From contig CAYPDC010000042.1 in assembly GCA_964409355.1 (NCBI GenBank), positions 1-30,580 on the forward strand: 30,580 bases of DNA. The letters run 5' to 3'. The translations under genes were made by a program, and so were the position numbers. Shown here piece by piece: positions 1-8,255 of this stretch (positions within the stretch are counted from its first letter, which is position 1; each line of letters starts with the position of its first letter). The notes beneath the pieces are model-generated. The model was not told the origin of the DNA. It was given only the letters and a program-made list of their open reading frames with translations, and did no database searches. The stretch is from PCC-10605 sp964409355 (GTDB lineage: Bacteria > Cyanobacteriota > Cyanobacteriia > Cyanobacteriales > Cyanobacteriaceae).

Positions 1-127
1 TCCTTGAGGTAAGAATCACCCGTTACAATCTTTGATTTAACGGTGTGAGTGTCAATAAGGAAAATTCGGATTTCAAATCACTTACCAAGTAATATACGAA
101 AATTCAACTATTATTGAGCAGAAAACT

Positions 128-2227
128 ATGAATTATTTGTCATTTTTAACACCGACAATAACTGTATTTATTTTGGGATTGATTATCCTTAAAAGTTTTC
201 CGAAACAATCCTCTTGGGGGAGAGCAATTTTAGTCTCAATATTCTTTTTCTTAACTATTCGCTATCTTTTATGGAGAGGTTTTTATACTCTCAACTTAAC
301 GACAAATTTAACAATAATAATTAGTTTATTCATTTTTATTTTAGAATTTGTTAGCTTAATTGTTCCCCATTTTGAATTATTTTTAGGTATTAAAAGAAAT
401 TATCGTCATCGAGAAGCAGACTTTTTCGAAGCCACCGTCAAAGCCAATCAATATACTCCCACTGTTGATATTTTAATCCCTACCTACAACGAGTCGATCG
501 CAATCTTAAGACGTACGATTATTGGTTGTCAAGCCATAGAATATCCCTACAAACAAGTATATCTTTTAGACGACGGCGAAAGGAAAGAAGTAGAAGAATT
601 AGCCACTCAATTAGGATGTAATTATATCGCCCGAAAAGAACATCAACACGCCAAAGCAGGAAATCTCAATCACGCCCTTAAATTAACAGATGGAGACTTA
701 GTAGCGGTATTTGATGCAGATTTTGTACCCTGTAAAAACTTTCTCCCTCGCACAGTAGGATTTTTCCAAAAACCAGAATTAGGCTTATTACAAACTCATC
801 AACACTATTATAATCAAGACACTGTTGCCCGAAACTTAGGTGTAGAAAACATTTTAGGGCATCCCACGGAAGAATGCTCCTCTCGACTCAATCAACCCAT
901 GCGAGACTATTATAACAGCGTCATGTGCTATGGTAGCTCTTTTATGGTTAGAAGATCCGCCCTAGATGAAGTCAACGGTTTTTACACTGACTCAGTAGCG
1001 GAAGACTATTTTACCACCATTCTTTTATTAGCGAAAAAATATCAGGTCATTTATTTAACAGAAAGACTAAGTGCAGGATTAGTGCCTGAAAATATACCTG
1101 CATTATTTCGTCAGAGAATGCGATGGGCGCAAGGCACAATGGAGGGCTTTTTTGTCTCTGCAAATCCCGTAACTATTAAAGGCTTAAATTTTCATCAGAG
1201 AATGATTTATTTCACGGGAGTTATTCACTGGTTTACCAGTATTAGCCTCTTAATTTCAATAGTTGTTTTTCCCATTGCTTTTATATTTAGGATTCCCCCT
1301 TTAGTGGCAAATATTTATGATTGGCTCTCATATTTTTTACCTTTATTAGTTTTTCAATTTACCATTTTTTACCGAATTTGTGATAATTCAACAGCTAAAA
1401 TAGTCGCCGATATTTATAGTTTAATCTTAGCATTTCCCGTTTCAATGTCCATTATTAAAACCTTAGTTAAACCTTTTTCAGGGGGTTTTAAAGTCACACC
1501 AAAAGGGATTTATACAGATAAACCTATTTTTCGTTGGTATTTAGCCTTACCATTAATTTATTCTTTAATTGTAACAATATCTAGTCTTACGATTTGTTTT
1601 TACTTGTTATTTAATACTGAATCAATGAATAGTTTGATCGTAGAATTAAGATTAGCTTATAGTAGTTTAGAAATAGGTATTTTTTGGAATTTATATTACT
1701 TAATCCTCTTATCTTTAGCGATATTGGCTTTTATAGATCAACCCCAGACAAGTTCTTATCCTTGGTTAGACATCAAAACTAAAGTTACTTTAAATATTAA
1801 TAATGTACAATTAAATGGCTTTAGTTATTCTCTCTCAGAACAAGGAAGTAAAATAATTATTGCTGATGACTATTCTTTACCATTAATCAAACATGATTTA
1901 GAAATTCAATTATATTTTCAGGAGTTAGACTTAACCTTAAAAGGATTAGTAAAAGATGTTAATTTTAGTAAGCAAAAAATTGATATAGTTATAGAATATA
2001 CACAACTAGAATTATCAGAATATCGCACTTTAGTAGAATTTTTATTTTGTAGTCCCAATCGATGGCAAACTAAAATTGTTCCCAATGAAATAAACTCTAT
2101 TTTAATCCTGTTGAATGTTTTGAAAAATAAGATTATATTTACTCCTTTTCGTCAAAAACAAAATAAGTTGACGCACTCTAACCAATTAATTATTAAACCA
2201 GATTTAGACACACCAAAACCCATTTAG
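128..2227 (+). CDS. Cellulose-synthase-like family 2 glycosyltransferase with degenerate PilZ-like C-terminus
   Basis: This is an inner-membrane processive glycosyltransferase of the BcsA type, expected to polymerise a beta-linked polysaccharide from a UDP-sugar and push it across the membrane. Two or three N-terminal membrane segments (residues 5-85) precede a GT-A catalytic domain with the full D,D,D,QxxRW set: DDG at 148-150, DAD at 196-198, AED at 291-293 and QRMRW at 329-333. A block of further membrane helices covers about 350-560. The tail from about 565 has a PilZ-like core (SLSEQG, like the D/NxSxxG motif), but the RxxxR c-di-GMP motif is not visible ahead of it. No bcsB, bcsC or other partner gene is present. 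The ATG at 128 is used; its ribosome site is weak. The polymer could be cellulose or a mixed-linkage glucan, which sequence alone cannot settle. Confidence 0.9.
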   Translation: MNYLSFLTPTITVFILGLIILKSFPKQSSWGRAILVSIFFFLTIRYLLWRGFYTLNLTTNLTIIISLFIFILEFVSLIVPHFELFLGIKRNYRHREADFFEATVKANQYTPTVDILIPTYNESIAILRRTIIGCQAIEYPYKQVYLLDDGERKEVEELATQLGCNYIARKEHQHAKAGNLNHALKLTDGDLVAVFDADFVPCKNFLPRTVGFFQKPELGLLQTHQHYYNQDTVARNLGVENILGHPTEECSSRLNQPMRDYYNSVMCYGSSFMVRRSALDEVNGFYTDSVAEDYFTTILLLAKKYQVIYLTERLSAGLVPENIPALFRQRMRWAQGTMEGFFVSANPVTIKGLNFHQRMIYFTGVIHWFTSISLLISIVVFPIAFIFRIPPLVANIYDWLSYFLPLLVFQFTIFYRICDNSTAKIVADIYSLILAFPVSMSIIKTLVKPFSGGFKVTPKGIYTDKPIFRWYLALPLIYSLIVTISSLTICFYLLFNTESMNSLIVELRLAYSSLEIGIFWNLYYLILLSLAILAFIDQPQTSSYPWLDIKTKVTLNINNVQLNGFSYSLSEQGSKIIIADDYSLPLIKHDLEIQLYFQELDLTLKGLVKDVNFSKQKIDIVIEYTQLELSEYRTLVEFLFCSPNRWQTKIVPNEINSILILLNVLKNKIIFTPFRQKQNKLTHSNQLIIKPDLDTPKPI

Positions 2228-2422
2228 GATCACTTGAGTTCGATATAAAATCTTCAGTGGTGTTCAAATTGAGTTAAATTTATTTAACGATCACTATTAG
2301 CAATGAAATTCATTTCATTGCGAGATAAAGGTTTCGACTCATAAACCGCTTTGCAATAAATTGACAAAGCTAATAGATAACGTTCAATGAATTGAACTCC
2401 GAATTCCGAACTCAGGTAATTT
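2228..2422. repeat. Family C dispersed repeat (about 64 bp) and a family D end
   Basis: The stretch from about 2338 to 2400 is, in reverse complement, about 85% the same as 20368-20431, with shared words such as TTATTGCAAAGCGG and CGTTATCTATTAG. A third, weaker match lies near 16733-16775. At 2234-2249 the word GAGTTCGATATAAAAT matches the end of the family D element found upstream of hoxH. No gene is seen here. Confidence 0.6.
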
Positions 2423-2803
2423 CTACAATAATCCTTCTAGTTGACGACGAATTCGCTCTAACTCAAAAGCCGACATATCTGCTTCGGAAGTCACTTCGTC
2501 AGGATAATCGGCGTTTTCCTTCCAGTCGGTATCATCAACATTTCTTTCTGGAGGAATTTCTAACATCCCTTCTGTCACTAATTTCCAATCATATCCTGCC
2601 CCCATGCAAAATTCTTCTATTTCTTCGCTATCAATAGCTTCAATAGTAGGACTATAAAAATCCTGAGCTTCTAAGAGTAAAGCATAACGGGTAGCATCAT
2701 CTTCCGATTCAAACATTAAGACGATGTCTTTATAGCCAATTTGTAAGGTATGGATACCCTCATTATCTGTACCAATGTTGTATAAAAGAACGTAAACCTT
2801 CAT
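2423..2803 (-). CDS. DUF3110 domain protein
   Basis: This is a small soluble acidic protein of a family found almost only in cyanobacteria and plastid-bearing eukaryotes; its function is unknown. The family block MKVYVLLYNIGTDNEGIHTL is at the N-terminus, followed by the typical segment on monitoring a value (VLMFESEDDATRYALLLEAQ). The C-terminus is an acidic tail with the WK-VTEGMLEIPPE region. An upstream in-frame ATG at 2815 would add four residues (MLID). The start at 2803 is preferred because the family begins with MKVYVLL, although no clear ribosome site supports either. It is transcribed away from the GT2 gene, and the dacB-like gene follows upstream on the same strand about 130 bases away, separated by repeats. 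Confidence 0.85.
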   Translation of the reverse strand: MKVYVLLYNIGTDNEGIHTLQIGYKDIVLMFESEDDATRYALLLEAQDFYSPTIEAIDSEEIEEFCMGAGYDWKLVTEGMLEIPPERNVDDTDWKENADYPDEVTSEADMSAFELERIRRQLEGLL

Positions 2804-2835
2804 ATCAATTAACAATTAATAATGAACAATTGAGA

Positions 2836-2870
2836 GGTGTCAGGTGTCAGATGTCAGGTTTCAGGTGTTA
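2836..2870. repeat. Heptanucleotide tandem repeat (GGTGTCA), five units
   Basis: There are five 7-bp units in a row (GGTGTCA, GGTGTCA, GATGTCA, GGTTTCA, GGTGTTA). The same heptamer occurs three times at 19149-19169 and in scattered form near 10404-10465. It belongs to the short heptamer repeat class common in cyanobacterial intergenic DNA. Confidence 0.8.
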
Positions 2871-2900
2871 GAACATTTCTCCCCACTCCCCATACCGTAA

Positions 2901-2920
2901 GGGTTGAATATATTCAACCC
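2901..2920. terminator. Perfect 20-bp palindrome after the carboxypeptidase gene
   Basis: Positions 2901-2920 (GGGTTGAATATATTCAACCC) form a perfect palindrome ten bases beyond the stop of the minus-strand carboxypeptidase gene. It could fold as a hairpin and help end transcription, but no T-run follows on the minus strand, so it is not a classical intrinsic terminator. It may equally be a dispersed palindromic repeat. Confidence 0.4.
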
Positions 2921-2930
2921 CTACTGCCTA

Positions 2931-3842
2931 TTACTGACAACTAGAAGTTGTATTCAAGATTAGGACAATTTCATCGATCGCGCGCACTAAAGCAGTACCA
3001 GATTGATTAGGATGATTTGCAAGGATACTAAAAATTACAGTACCATATTCTCGATGATCCAGATAACCAGACAAAGCCCGAACCCCAGTTAAAGTACCAG
3101 TTTTAGCGTGGACAATTCCTTGTACAGGGGTTTGCTTCATGCGATTGCGCAAAGTACCACTCATTCCCGCAGTGGGTAAAGAGGCTAAAAATAAATCCCG
3201 TTGGGGGCTATAATACATCACTCTTAAAGTATCCACTAAAACTCTGGGAGTAGCTAGATTACGGCGAGATAAACCCGAACCATCGGCAAAGTGAAACCCA
3301 CTAGGATTGATACCCATTTCACTTAAAATCTGTTTAGCTGTTACACCACCGCCAACACGTTTAAGTAAAGTGTCTGCATAGTAGTTGTTACTTCTCAAGT
3401 TAGTCACCTCAACCCACTCTTTTAAGGATTTATTGGCGCTAATATTGGTAGTCGGGGCTAATCTTTGTAAAGCCGCCGCAGTGGTTAAAATTTTCATGTT
3501 AGAGGCGGGAATGAAGGCTCGATCGGCGTTGTAGTTATAAATAACTTCACCATCGGCTAATTTTTGTACAAGAATACCCCAACCACCGCCGTACCGTTTA
3601 ATCACCTCCTCTATGGCGGGAGCAAGAAAAGCATTACAAGTTCCCACTGGCTGAGATTGTTCAGGGGGAAGTACAGGGATTAAAATTGATTGAGGTTCTA
3701 CCGTGGTACGAATAGAAGGAACTGATTCAGGAATTGGCTCAAAGTTGTTCAGGTCTGGTAAGATGGTCTGGGCAGACACAGAACCGGTAGTAGCCAGAGT
3801 GAGAATGGAAACCCAATTAAGAAGATGTCGCTTTTTTAGCAT
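2931..3842 (-). CDS. D-alanyl-D-alanine carboxypeptidase, PBP4/S13 type, compact form
   Basis: This is a penicillin-binding protein that cleaves the terminal D-Ala or cross-links of peptidoglycan in the periplasm. A signal peptide covers residues 1-24, with a likely cut after SVSA. The three active-site motifs are present: SNMK at 114-117, SNN at 151-153 and KTG at 247-249. Class C enzymes such as E. coli PBP4 have more than 200 residues between the SxxK and SxN motifs because of inserted domains; here only 33 lie between them, so those domains are missing. The total of 303 residues is well below the usual 420-480. The reading frame is clean, so it may be a natural minimal form or an in-frame deletion. 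The gene is divergent from plsC, with 78 bases between the starts. Confidence 0.85.
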   Translation of the reverse strand: MLKKRHLLNWVSILTLATTGSVSAQTILPDLNNFEPIPESVPSIRTTVEPQSILIPVLPPEQSQPVGTCNAFLAPAIEEVIKRYGGGWGILVQKLADGEVIYNYNADRAFIPASNMKILTTAAALQRLAPTTNISANKSLKEWVEVTNLRSNNYYADTLLKRVGGGVTAKQILSEMGINPSGFHFADGSGLSRRNLATPRVLVDTLRVMYYSPQRDLFLASLPTAGMSGTLRNRMKQTPVQGIVHAKTGTLTGVRALSGYLDHREYGTVIFSILANHPNQSGTALVRAIDEIVLILNTTSSCQ

Positions 3843-3920
3843 AAGATTTTAGTCGTTAAACAGTAAATATAAACAAATTTTCAATATTTTAACAATATCT
3901 TTATTTTTAAGCACAAAAGA

Positions 3921-4580
3921 ATGAGTCAGAGTCAAAACACAAATCAAATAGCCAAAACTAAGAAAACAGTTTATCACCTTATCAACTTTTTTGTGGTAAA
4001 GCCTATTTTTGGTACTTATTTTCAGGGAAAGGTGATAGGAAAAGAAAAAGTACCCCTAGAAGGCAAATTAATAATTGTTAGTAATCATGCTAGTGTTTAT
4101 GATCCGCCCTTGCTTTCTGCTGGTATCCCGCGCCCTGTTTCTTATATGGCAAAACAAGAGTTATTTACAGATGGTTTTTTTGGCAATTTAATTACCAGTC
4201 TTGGTGCTTATCCTGTGAATCGAGAGGGATTCGATCGCCGTGCTATACGTCAAGCAGTTTCTCGATTAGAGGAAGGATGGGCAACAGGTATTTTTATTGA
4301 AGGCACACGCACCCCAGACGGCAAAATTCACAATCCTAAATTAGGGGCGGCACTGATTGCAGCAAAAGCCCAAGCACCTTTACTCCCTGTTGCTTTATGT
4401 GGAACCCAGGGCATTGTTATCAAAGGGCAAAAAATACCCAAATCGGTAAAAGTTCTCCTCAAAATCGGTGATGTTATCCCCCCTCCTGCTTCTGGAAAAA
4501 AGGAAAATTTGGAAGCAATTACCACACAATGTGCCTCGGCAATTAATGAATTGATTGAGCGTCATGATTTTGAGTCTTGA
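3921..4580 (+). CDS. plsC: 1-acyl-sn-glycerol-3-phosphate acyltransferase
   Basis: This enzyme adds the second acyl chain to lysophosphatidic acid, giving phosphatidic acid for membrane glycerolipids, and works at the cytoplasmic membrane. The catalytic HX4D motif is NHASVYD (His56, Asp61). The substrate-binding block EGTRTPDG is at 127-134, and the block GAYPVNREGFD near 95-105 is also typical. The length of 219 residues is normal. The gene is divergent from the carboxypeptidase gene and convergent with ddl, with a family B element between the two 3' ends. It could act on other lysophospholipids, as PlsC paralogues do. Confidence 0.9.
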   Translation: MSQSQNTNQIAKTKKTVYHLINFFVVKPIFGTYFQGKVIGKEKVPLEGKLIIVSNHASVYDPPLLSAGIPRPVSYMAKQELFTDGFFGNLITSLGAYPVNREGFDRRAIRQAVSRLEEGWATGIFIEGTRTPDGKIHNPKLGAALIAAKAQAPLLPVALCGTQGIVIKGQKIPKSVKVLLKIGDVIPPPASGKKENLEAITTQCASAINELIERHDFES

Positions 4581-4638
4581 CACTCCTACTGCGATCGCCC
4601 ATCTAAAAATCTACAAGATGTTAAAGTCCTGCGATAAT

Positions 4639-4708
4639 AAACATCTGGTAAAAATTAAGATTTTTCTTTGGTAGTTCGGGCTTCTAGCCCGAATTAAATC
4701 GATGTCTA
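4639..4708. mobile_element. Family B MITE-like element, copy 1
   Basis: This short element of about 70 bp is related to 7415-7485 and 27690-27759. Its ends are ACATCTGGT and GATGTCTAA. Its centre holds a perfect 8-bp stem with a 3-base loop (TTCGGGCT-TCT-AGCCCGAA, 4676-4694). It lies between the convergent plsC and ddl genes, so the hairpin could also serve as a two-way transcription stop. Confidence 0.65.
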
Positions 4709-4712
4709 ATGG

Positions 4713-5759
4713 TTAATTTTTATTCGCTAAGGTGATTAATTTGTCTAACAATTGGGGAAAACCAATGCCTGATGCTTCCCATAATTTAGGATACATACTC
4801 AACGCAGTAAAACCGGGTAAGGTATTGATTTCGTTGATCAAAACTTCTCCTGTTTCGGGTATATAGAAAAAGTCAACTCTACTTAATCCCCTCGAATCCA
4901 CCGCTAAAAAGGCTTTGATTGCCATTTCTTTGATAGTTTCACTGATATTGTCGGGAATGTCCGCAGGAATGATTAAACTTGCCCTCCCATCGGTATATTT
5001 GGTGGTATAATCATAAAAATCAGCGTTATAGGTGATTTCTCCCACCACAGAAGCACTAGGGTTATCATTACCCAACACTGCACACTCTACCTCTCTGGCT
5101 TTCACTCCTGCTTCCACTATTACTCTACGATCGAAATTAGCGGCTTCGTCTAAGGCTTTTTCTAATTCTGCCCTATTTTTGGCTTTACTAATACCTACAG
5201 ATGAACCTAAATTGGCAGGTTTCACAAAACAAGGATAACCTAATTCAGCTTCGAGGCGATCGCACACTTTTGGAAATATGCAAGGACTAGAAAAGATTTC
5301 ACTGCGATTAACGGCAATATACTTAACTTGGGGTAAACCGACACAGGCAAAAGCGTTTTTCATGGCGATTTTATCCATCCCCACGGCTGAACCTAAAACT
5401 CCTGCGCCTACGAAGGGGACTTCCATAAGAGTGAGTAAACCTTGCACTGTGCCATCCTCACCGTTAGGACCGTGTAAAATCGGGAAAAAAACTTCGATTT
5501 CGCCACATTCTTCGGGAAAATGCCAATTTTTCTTCGTATCTCTTTCCACTGGTTTCGGTTCACCACTTTTTAAAATACTTTCTGCTACTTCCTTACCCCA
5601 CCAATTACCTGCTTGGTCGATATATAATGGTATGACATCGTATTTTTCTGCATTTTCTGATTCAGACAACCCAATCGCGATCGCCCTTGCGGAGGTAATG
5701 GAGACTTGATGTTCGCCCGATTTGCCACCGAATAATAAACCGATTTTCAATTTTGTCAT
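4713..5759 (-). CDS. ddl: D-alanine--D-alanine ligase
   Basis: This cytoplasmic ATP-grasp enzyme joins two D-Ala molecules for the peptidoglycan pentapeptide. The N-terminal signature GGKSGEHQVSITSA, the block HGPNGEDGTVQG, the ATP-grasp block VKPANLGSSVGISKA and the metal-binding C-terminal INEINTLPGFT are all present. The omega-loop YTTKY tyrosine fits a true D-Ala-D-Ala ligase and not the D-Ala-D-Lac type. The length of 348 residues is normal. The gene lies 147 bases downstream of gatA on the same strand. It is not linked to mur genes here. Confidence 0.95.
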   Translation of the reverse strand: MTKLKIGLLFGGKSGEHQVSITSARAIAIGLSESENAEKYDVIPLYIDQAGNWWGKEVAESILKSGEPKPVERDTKKNWHFPEECGEIEVFFPILHGPNGEDGTVQGLLTLMEVPFVGAGVLGSAVGMDKIAMKNAFACVGLPQVKYIAVNRSEIFSSPCIFPKVCDRLEAELGYPCFVKPANLGSSVGISKAKNRAELEKALDEAANFDRRVIVEAGVKAREVECAVLGNDNPSASVVGEITYNADFYDYTTKYTDGRASLIIPADIPDNISETIKEMAIKAFLAVDSRGLSRVDFFYIPETGEVLINEINTLPGFTALSMYPKLWEASGIGFPQLLDKLITLANKN

Positions 5760-5906
5760 TTCTAATTAACTGTCGTGCGTTTAAATTTATTGGATGAGAG
5801 AGAGAACAAGGAAAAAAAAAAAATATATAATCCATAACAGGGAGATGTCTGGTGTTAGATAGTCTCCCCATGCTGACAATGCCTCTCTCCCTCCCCACTC
5901 CCTAAC

Positions 5907-7355
5907 CTAGAGACTGGGATGCTGACAATGCCAATCCGTTACTTGCTGATAAGCATAACCCACCTTAAATAAAACATCTTCCCTCAAAACGTTGCCAATT
6001 AATTGCATCCCGATGGGTAAATTTTTCTCATCAAAACCGCAAGGAAGACTCATACCGGGTAAACCCGCCAAATTTACAGGAATAGTCATCAAATCCGATA
6101 AATACATACTAAGGGGATCATCGGTTTTTTCTCCAGCTTTAAATGCCGTAGTAGGAGAAGTGGGGCAAATTAGCACATCTACATCGTGAAAAGCATTGTC
6201 AAAGTCTTGTTTAATCAAAGTTCTCACTTTTTGGGCTTTGAGGTAATAGGCATCATAATAACCAGCCGATAGAGCATAAGTACCAAGCATAATGCGACGT
6301 TTCACTTCTGCACCGAAACCCTTTGCCCTAGTTTTGGTGTACATTTCTAGTAAGTTATCCGCAGATTTCTCTCTAATGCCGTATTTCACCGCATCGTAAC
6401 GGGCAAGGTTCGCACTAGCTTCCGAAGGGGCGATAATGTAATAAATGGGCAAACCGTAGCGGAAACGAGGGCAAGAAATTTCTTTAACCTGTGTGCCTAG
6501 TTTTTCTAACTCTTTGACTGCTCGATCGACTTTTTCAGCGACAATGTTATCTAAACCATCAGAGTAAGTTTCTTTGATTACTCCTACTTTTAAGCCTTTT
6601 AAATCCGTAGTGAAAGATTGAGTATAGTCGGGAATTTCTACATTTAAACTGGTGGAGTCTTTACTGTCATAACCTGCGATCACACCTAATAGAATCGCCG
6701 TATCTTCCACTGTATGAGCAAAAGGGCCAATTTGATCTAAAGATGAGGCATAAGCCACTAAACCGAAGCGAGAAACAAGCCCATAAGTAGGTTTTAACCC
6801 CACTACCCCACACAAAGAAGCAGGTTGACGAATTGAGCCGCCTGTATCTGAGCCGAGGGAGACAACACACTCATCCGCACAAACCGCCGCCGCCGAACCC
6901 CCAGAAGATCCCCCCGGCACTCTTTCAATATCCCAAGGATTAGCGGTGACTTGATAGCCCGAGTTTTCCGTGGAACTTCCCATGGCAAACTCATCTAAAT
7001 TAGTTTTACCAACCATTACTGCCCCTTGATCCCTTAATTTTTGAGTAACAGTGGACTCATAGCTAGGGATGAAGTTTTCTAAAATTTTCGAGGCACAAGT
7101 AGTAGGAATGCCCTTAGTGGACAAATTATCCTTAATAGCGATAGGAATACCTGCTAAAACTCCTATTTCTTCGCCCTTAGCGACCTTTTCATCCACTTGT
7201 TTCGCTGTTTCTAAGGCTAAATCTGAGGTGACACACAAAAAACTCCTTAATTTTGGCTCTAATTCATCGATACGTTGTAAATATTCTTGAGTAATCTCAA
7301 CGGCAGAGCGTTCTTTATTTTTAATCTGTTGATGTAATGTTTTAATGGAGGTCAT
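5907..7355 (-). CDS. gatA: Asp-tRNA(Asn)/Glu-tRNA(Gln) amidotransferase subunit A
   Basis: GatA is the glutaminase subunit of the GatCAB complex. It releases ammonia from glutamine to amidate misacylated Glu-tRNA(Gln), which cyanobacteria need because they lack a glutaminyl-tRNA synthetase. The amidase-signature catalytic triad is complete: Lys75 (AIKDN), cis-Ser150 (PGGSSGGS) and nucleophile Ser174 (GSDTGGSIRQP). The spacing is the same as in well-studied GatA proteins. The length of 482 residues is normal and the start ATG is the first in frame. gatB and gatC are not adjacent, as is usual in cyanobacteria. A 14-bp word at the 3' end (ATGCTGACAATGCC) is repeated about 50 bases downstream. 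Confidence 0.95.
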   Translation of the reverse strand: MTSIKTLHQQIKNKERSAVEITQEYLQRIDELEPKLRSFLCVTSDLALETAKQVDEKVAKGEEIGVLAGIPIAIKDNLSTKGIPTTCASKILENFIPSYESTVTQKLRDQGAVMVGKTNLDEFAMGSSTENSGYQVTANPWDIERVPGGSSGGSAAAVCADECVVSLGSDTGGSIRQPASLCGVVGLKPTYGLVSRFGLVAYASSLDQIGPFAHTVEDTAILLGVIAGYDSKDSTSLNVEIPDYTQSFTTDLKGLKVGVIKETYSDGLDNIVAEKVDRAVKELEKLGTQVKEISCPRFRYGLPIYYIIAPSEASANLARYDAVKYGIREKSADNLLEMYTKTRAKGFGAEVKRRIMLGTYALSAGYYDAYYLKAQKVRTLIKQDFDNAFHDVDVLICPTSPTTAFKAGEKTDDPLSMYLSDLMTIPVNLAGLPGMSLPCGFDEKNLPIGMQLIGNVLREDVLFKVGYAYQQVTDWHCQHPSL

Positions 7356-7414
7356 GAATAATCTTTATACTCAATAGTTATTTATAATTATTATTTAACG
7401 ATACTTTGCCCAAA

Positions 7415-7485
7415 AGACATCTGGTAAAAATTATAATTTTTGCACCGTATTTCGCGCTTCTAGCCCGATTTATACCAGATGCCTA
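7415..7485. mobile_element. Family B MITE-like element, copy 2
   Basis: The element starts AGACATCTGGT and ends ACCAGATGCCT, an 11-bp inverted repeat with one mismatch. The inner part shares TTATAATTTTTG and CTTCTAGCCCGA with copies 1 and 3. The central hairpin seen in copy 1 is broken here (TTCGCGCTTCTAGCCCGA). Confidence 0.7.
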
Positions 7486-7546
7486 GAGATTATTATACAA
7501 GGGGAGGAGCGACCTCACAAGGGCAGGTTTTTAACGTTAGGTGAGG

Positions 7547-7575
7547 AGGAGACAAGGAGACAAGGAGACAAGGAA
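7547..7575. repeat. 8-bp tandem repeat (AGGAGACA)
   Basis: There are three full copies of AGGAGACA and a partial fourth. It is purine-rich on the plus strand and lies in the 5' region of the Tic20 gene. Confidence 0.75.
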
Positions 7576-7715
7576 GATGTACAAAGATTTTTTCTATTAG
7601 TTAGAATGTTAGAAACAAAAATCAACCCATCCCCTTTTCTCCCTAATCTCCCCCTCTTGTTAAGATCTTAATAAATAACCTTCAGGTAAAATAAAATCAT
7701 TTATCTTATATAATT

Positions 7716-8195
7716 ATGAATTGGCGCACCTCATCCACTGACTGGAAAGATAGATTATTTGCATCCCTTGTTTATCTTTTCCCTCTTTACTATGCCCTAG
7801 AATTTGGCGGTTTTTTATTTAGACAATTTCCCTTTTTACAATTAATTTTCATCCCCCTTTATCCTCTCATTTTGATCAATCAGATACCCTTTGGCGGTTT
7901 TATTCTTTTTATCGTTTTATTTGCGGCAGTGGTGAGAAATGCTCGTATCAGTCATTTTATCCGCTTTAACACTATGCAGGCAATTTTAATCGATATTTTA
8001 CTGATTCTTGTTAGCTTGGTCTTTAGGTTCATTTTAGGTGGTTTAGGGGCATCTTTAGTCACGGAAACTATCGCAAATGCGGTATTTTTAGGTACTCTGG
8101 TAGCCTGTGGCTATGGTATTTTTCAATCCGCTTCAGGTAAATATGCCGAAATGCCCACTATCTCTGAAGCCGCTTACTCTCAAGTACCTTGGTAA
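7716..8195 (+). CDS. Tic20 family membrane protein
   Basis: This small integral membrane protein is the cyanobacterial relative of plastid Tic20 (Ycf60), a channel component for protein import at the chloroplast inner envelope. The role in cyanobacteria is not firmly known. The N-terminal WKDRLFASLVYLFPLYYALE pattern is typical. Four membrane helices can be placed at about 17-35, 42-62, 66-90 and 100-140. The motif IRFNTMQAILIDI matches the conserved region before the third helix. The length of 159 residues is normal. The gene stands alone, with no partner. Confidence 0.85.
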   Translation: MNWRTSSTDWKDRLFASLVYLFPLYYALEFGGFLFRQFPFLQLIFIPLYPLILINQIPFGGFILFIVLFAAVVRNARISHFIRFNTMQAILIDILLILVSLVFRFILGGLGASLVTETIANAVFLGTLVACGYGIFQSASGKYAEMPTISEAAYSQVPW

Positions 8196-8255
8196 TGAAT
8201 GAGTAATGAGTGAGGGTAGTAACTATTAACTATTCACTATTAACTATTCACTCAC

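Larger units (their letters stand above)
7356..7715. other. Intergenic region between gatA and the Tic20 gene
   Basis: This 360-base spacer separates the divergent gatA and Tic20 genes. It holds a family B element at 7415-7485, an 8-bp tandem repeat at 7547-7575 and a C/T-rich tract near 7625-7660. Both genes must be driven from here, but no promoter is convincing enough to call. No coding sequence is seen. Confidence 0.6.

Noticed and set aside
5278..5709. Open frame of 143 codons on the plus strand
   Set aside because: It lies wholly antisense to ddl, whose motifs are intact; the translated sequence is low in recognisable features and rich in Ser, Pro and Lys, as expected of a shadow frame.
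5662..5898. 78-codon frame on the minus strand between ddl and gatA
   Set aside because: It runs into the 5' end of ddl in another frame, has no family match and covers poly-A and repeat sequence.
8209..8255. Short AACTATT/CACTATT and TCACTCAC repeats between the Tic20 and FAH genes
   Set aside because: Low-complexity filler common in cyanobacterial spacers; no paired ends or regular unit good enough to call an element.
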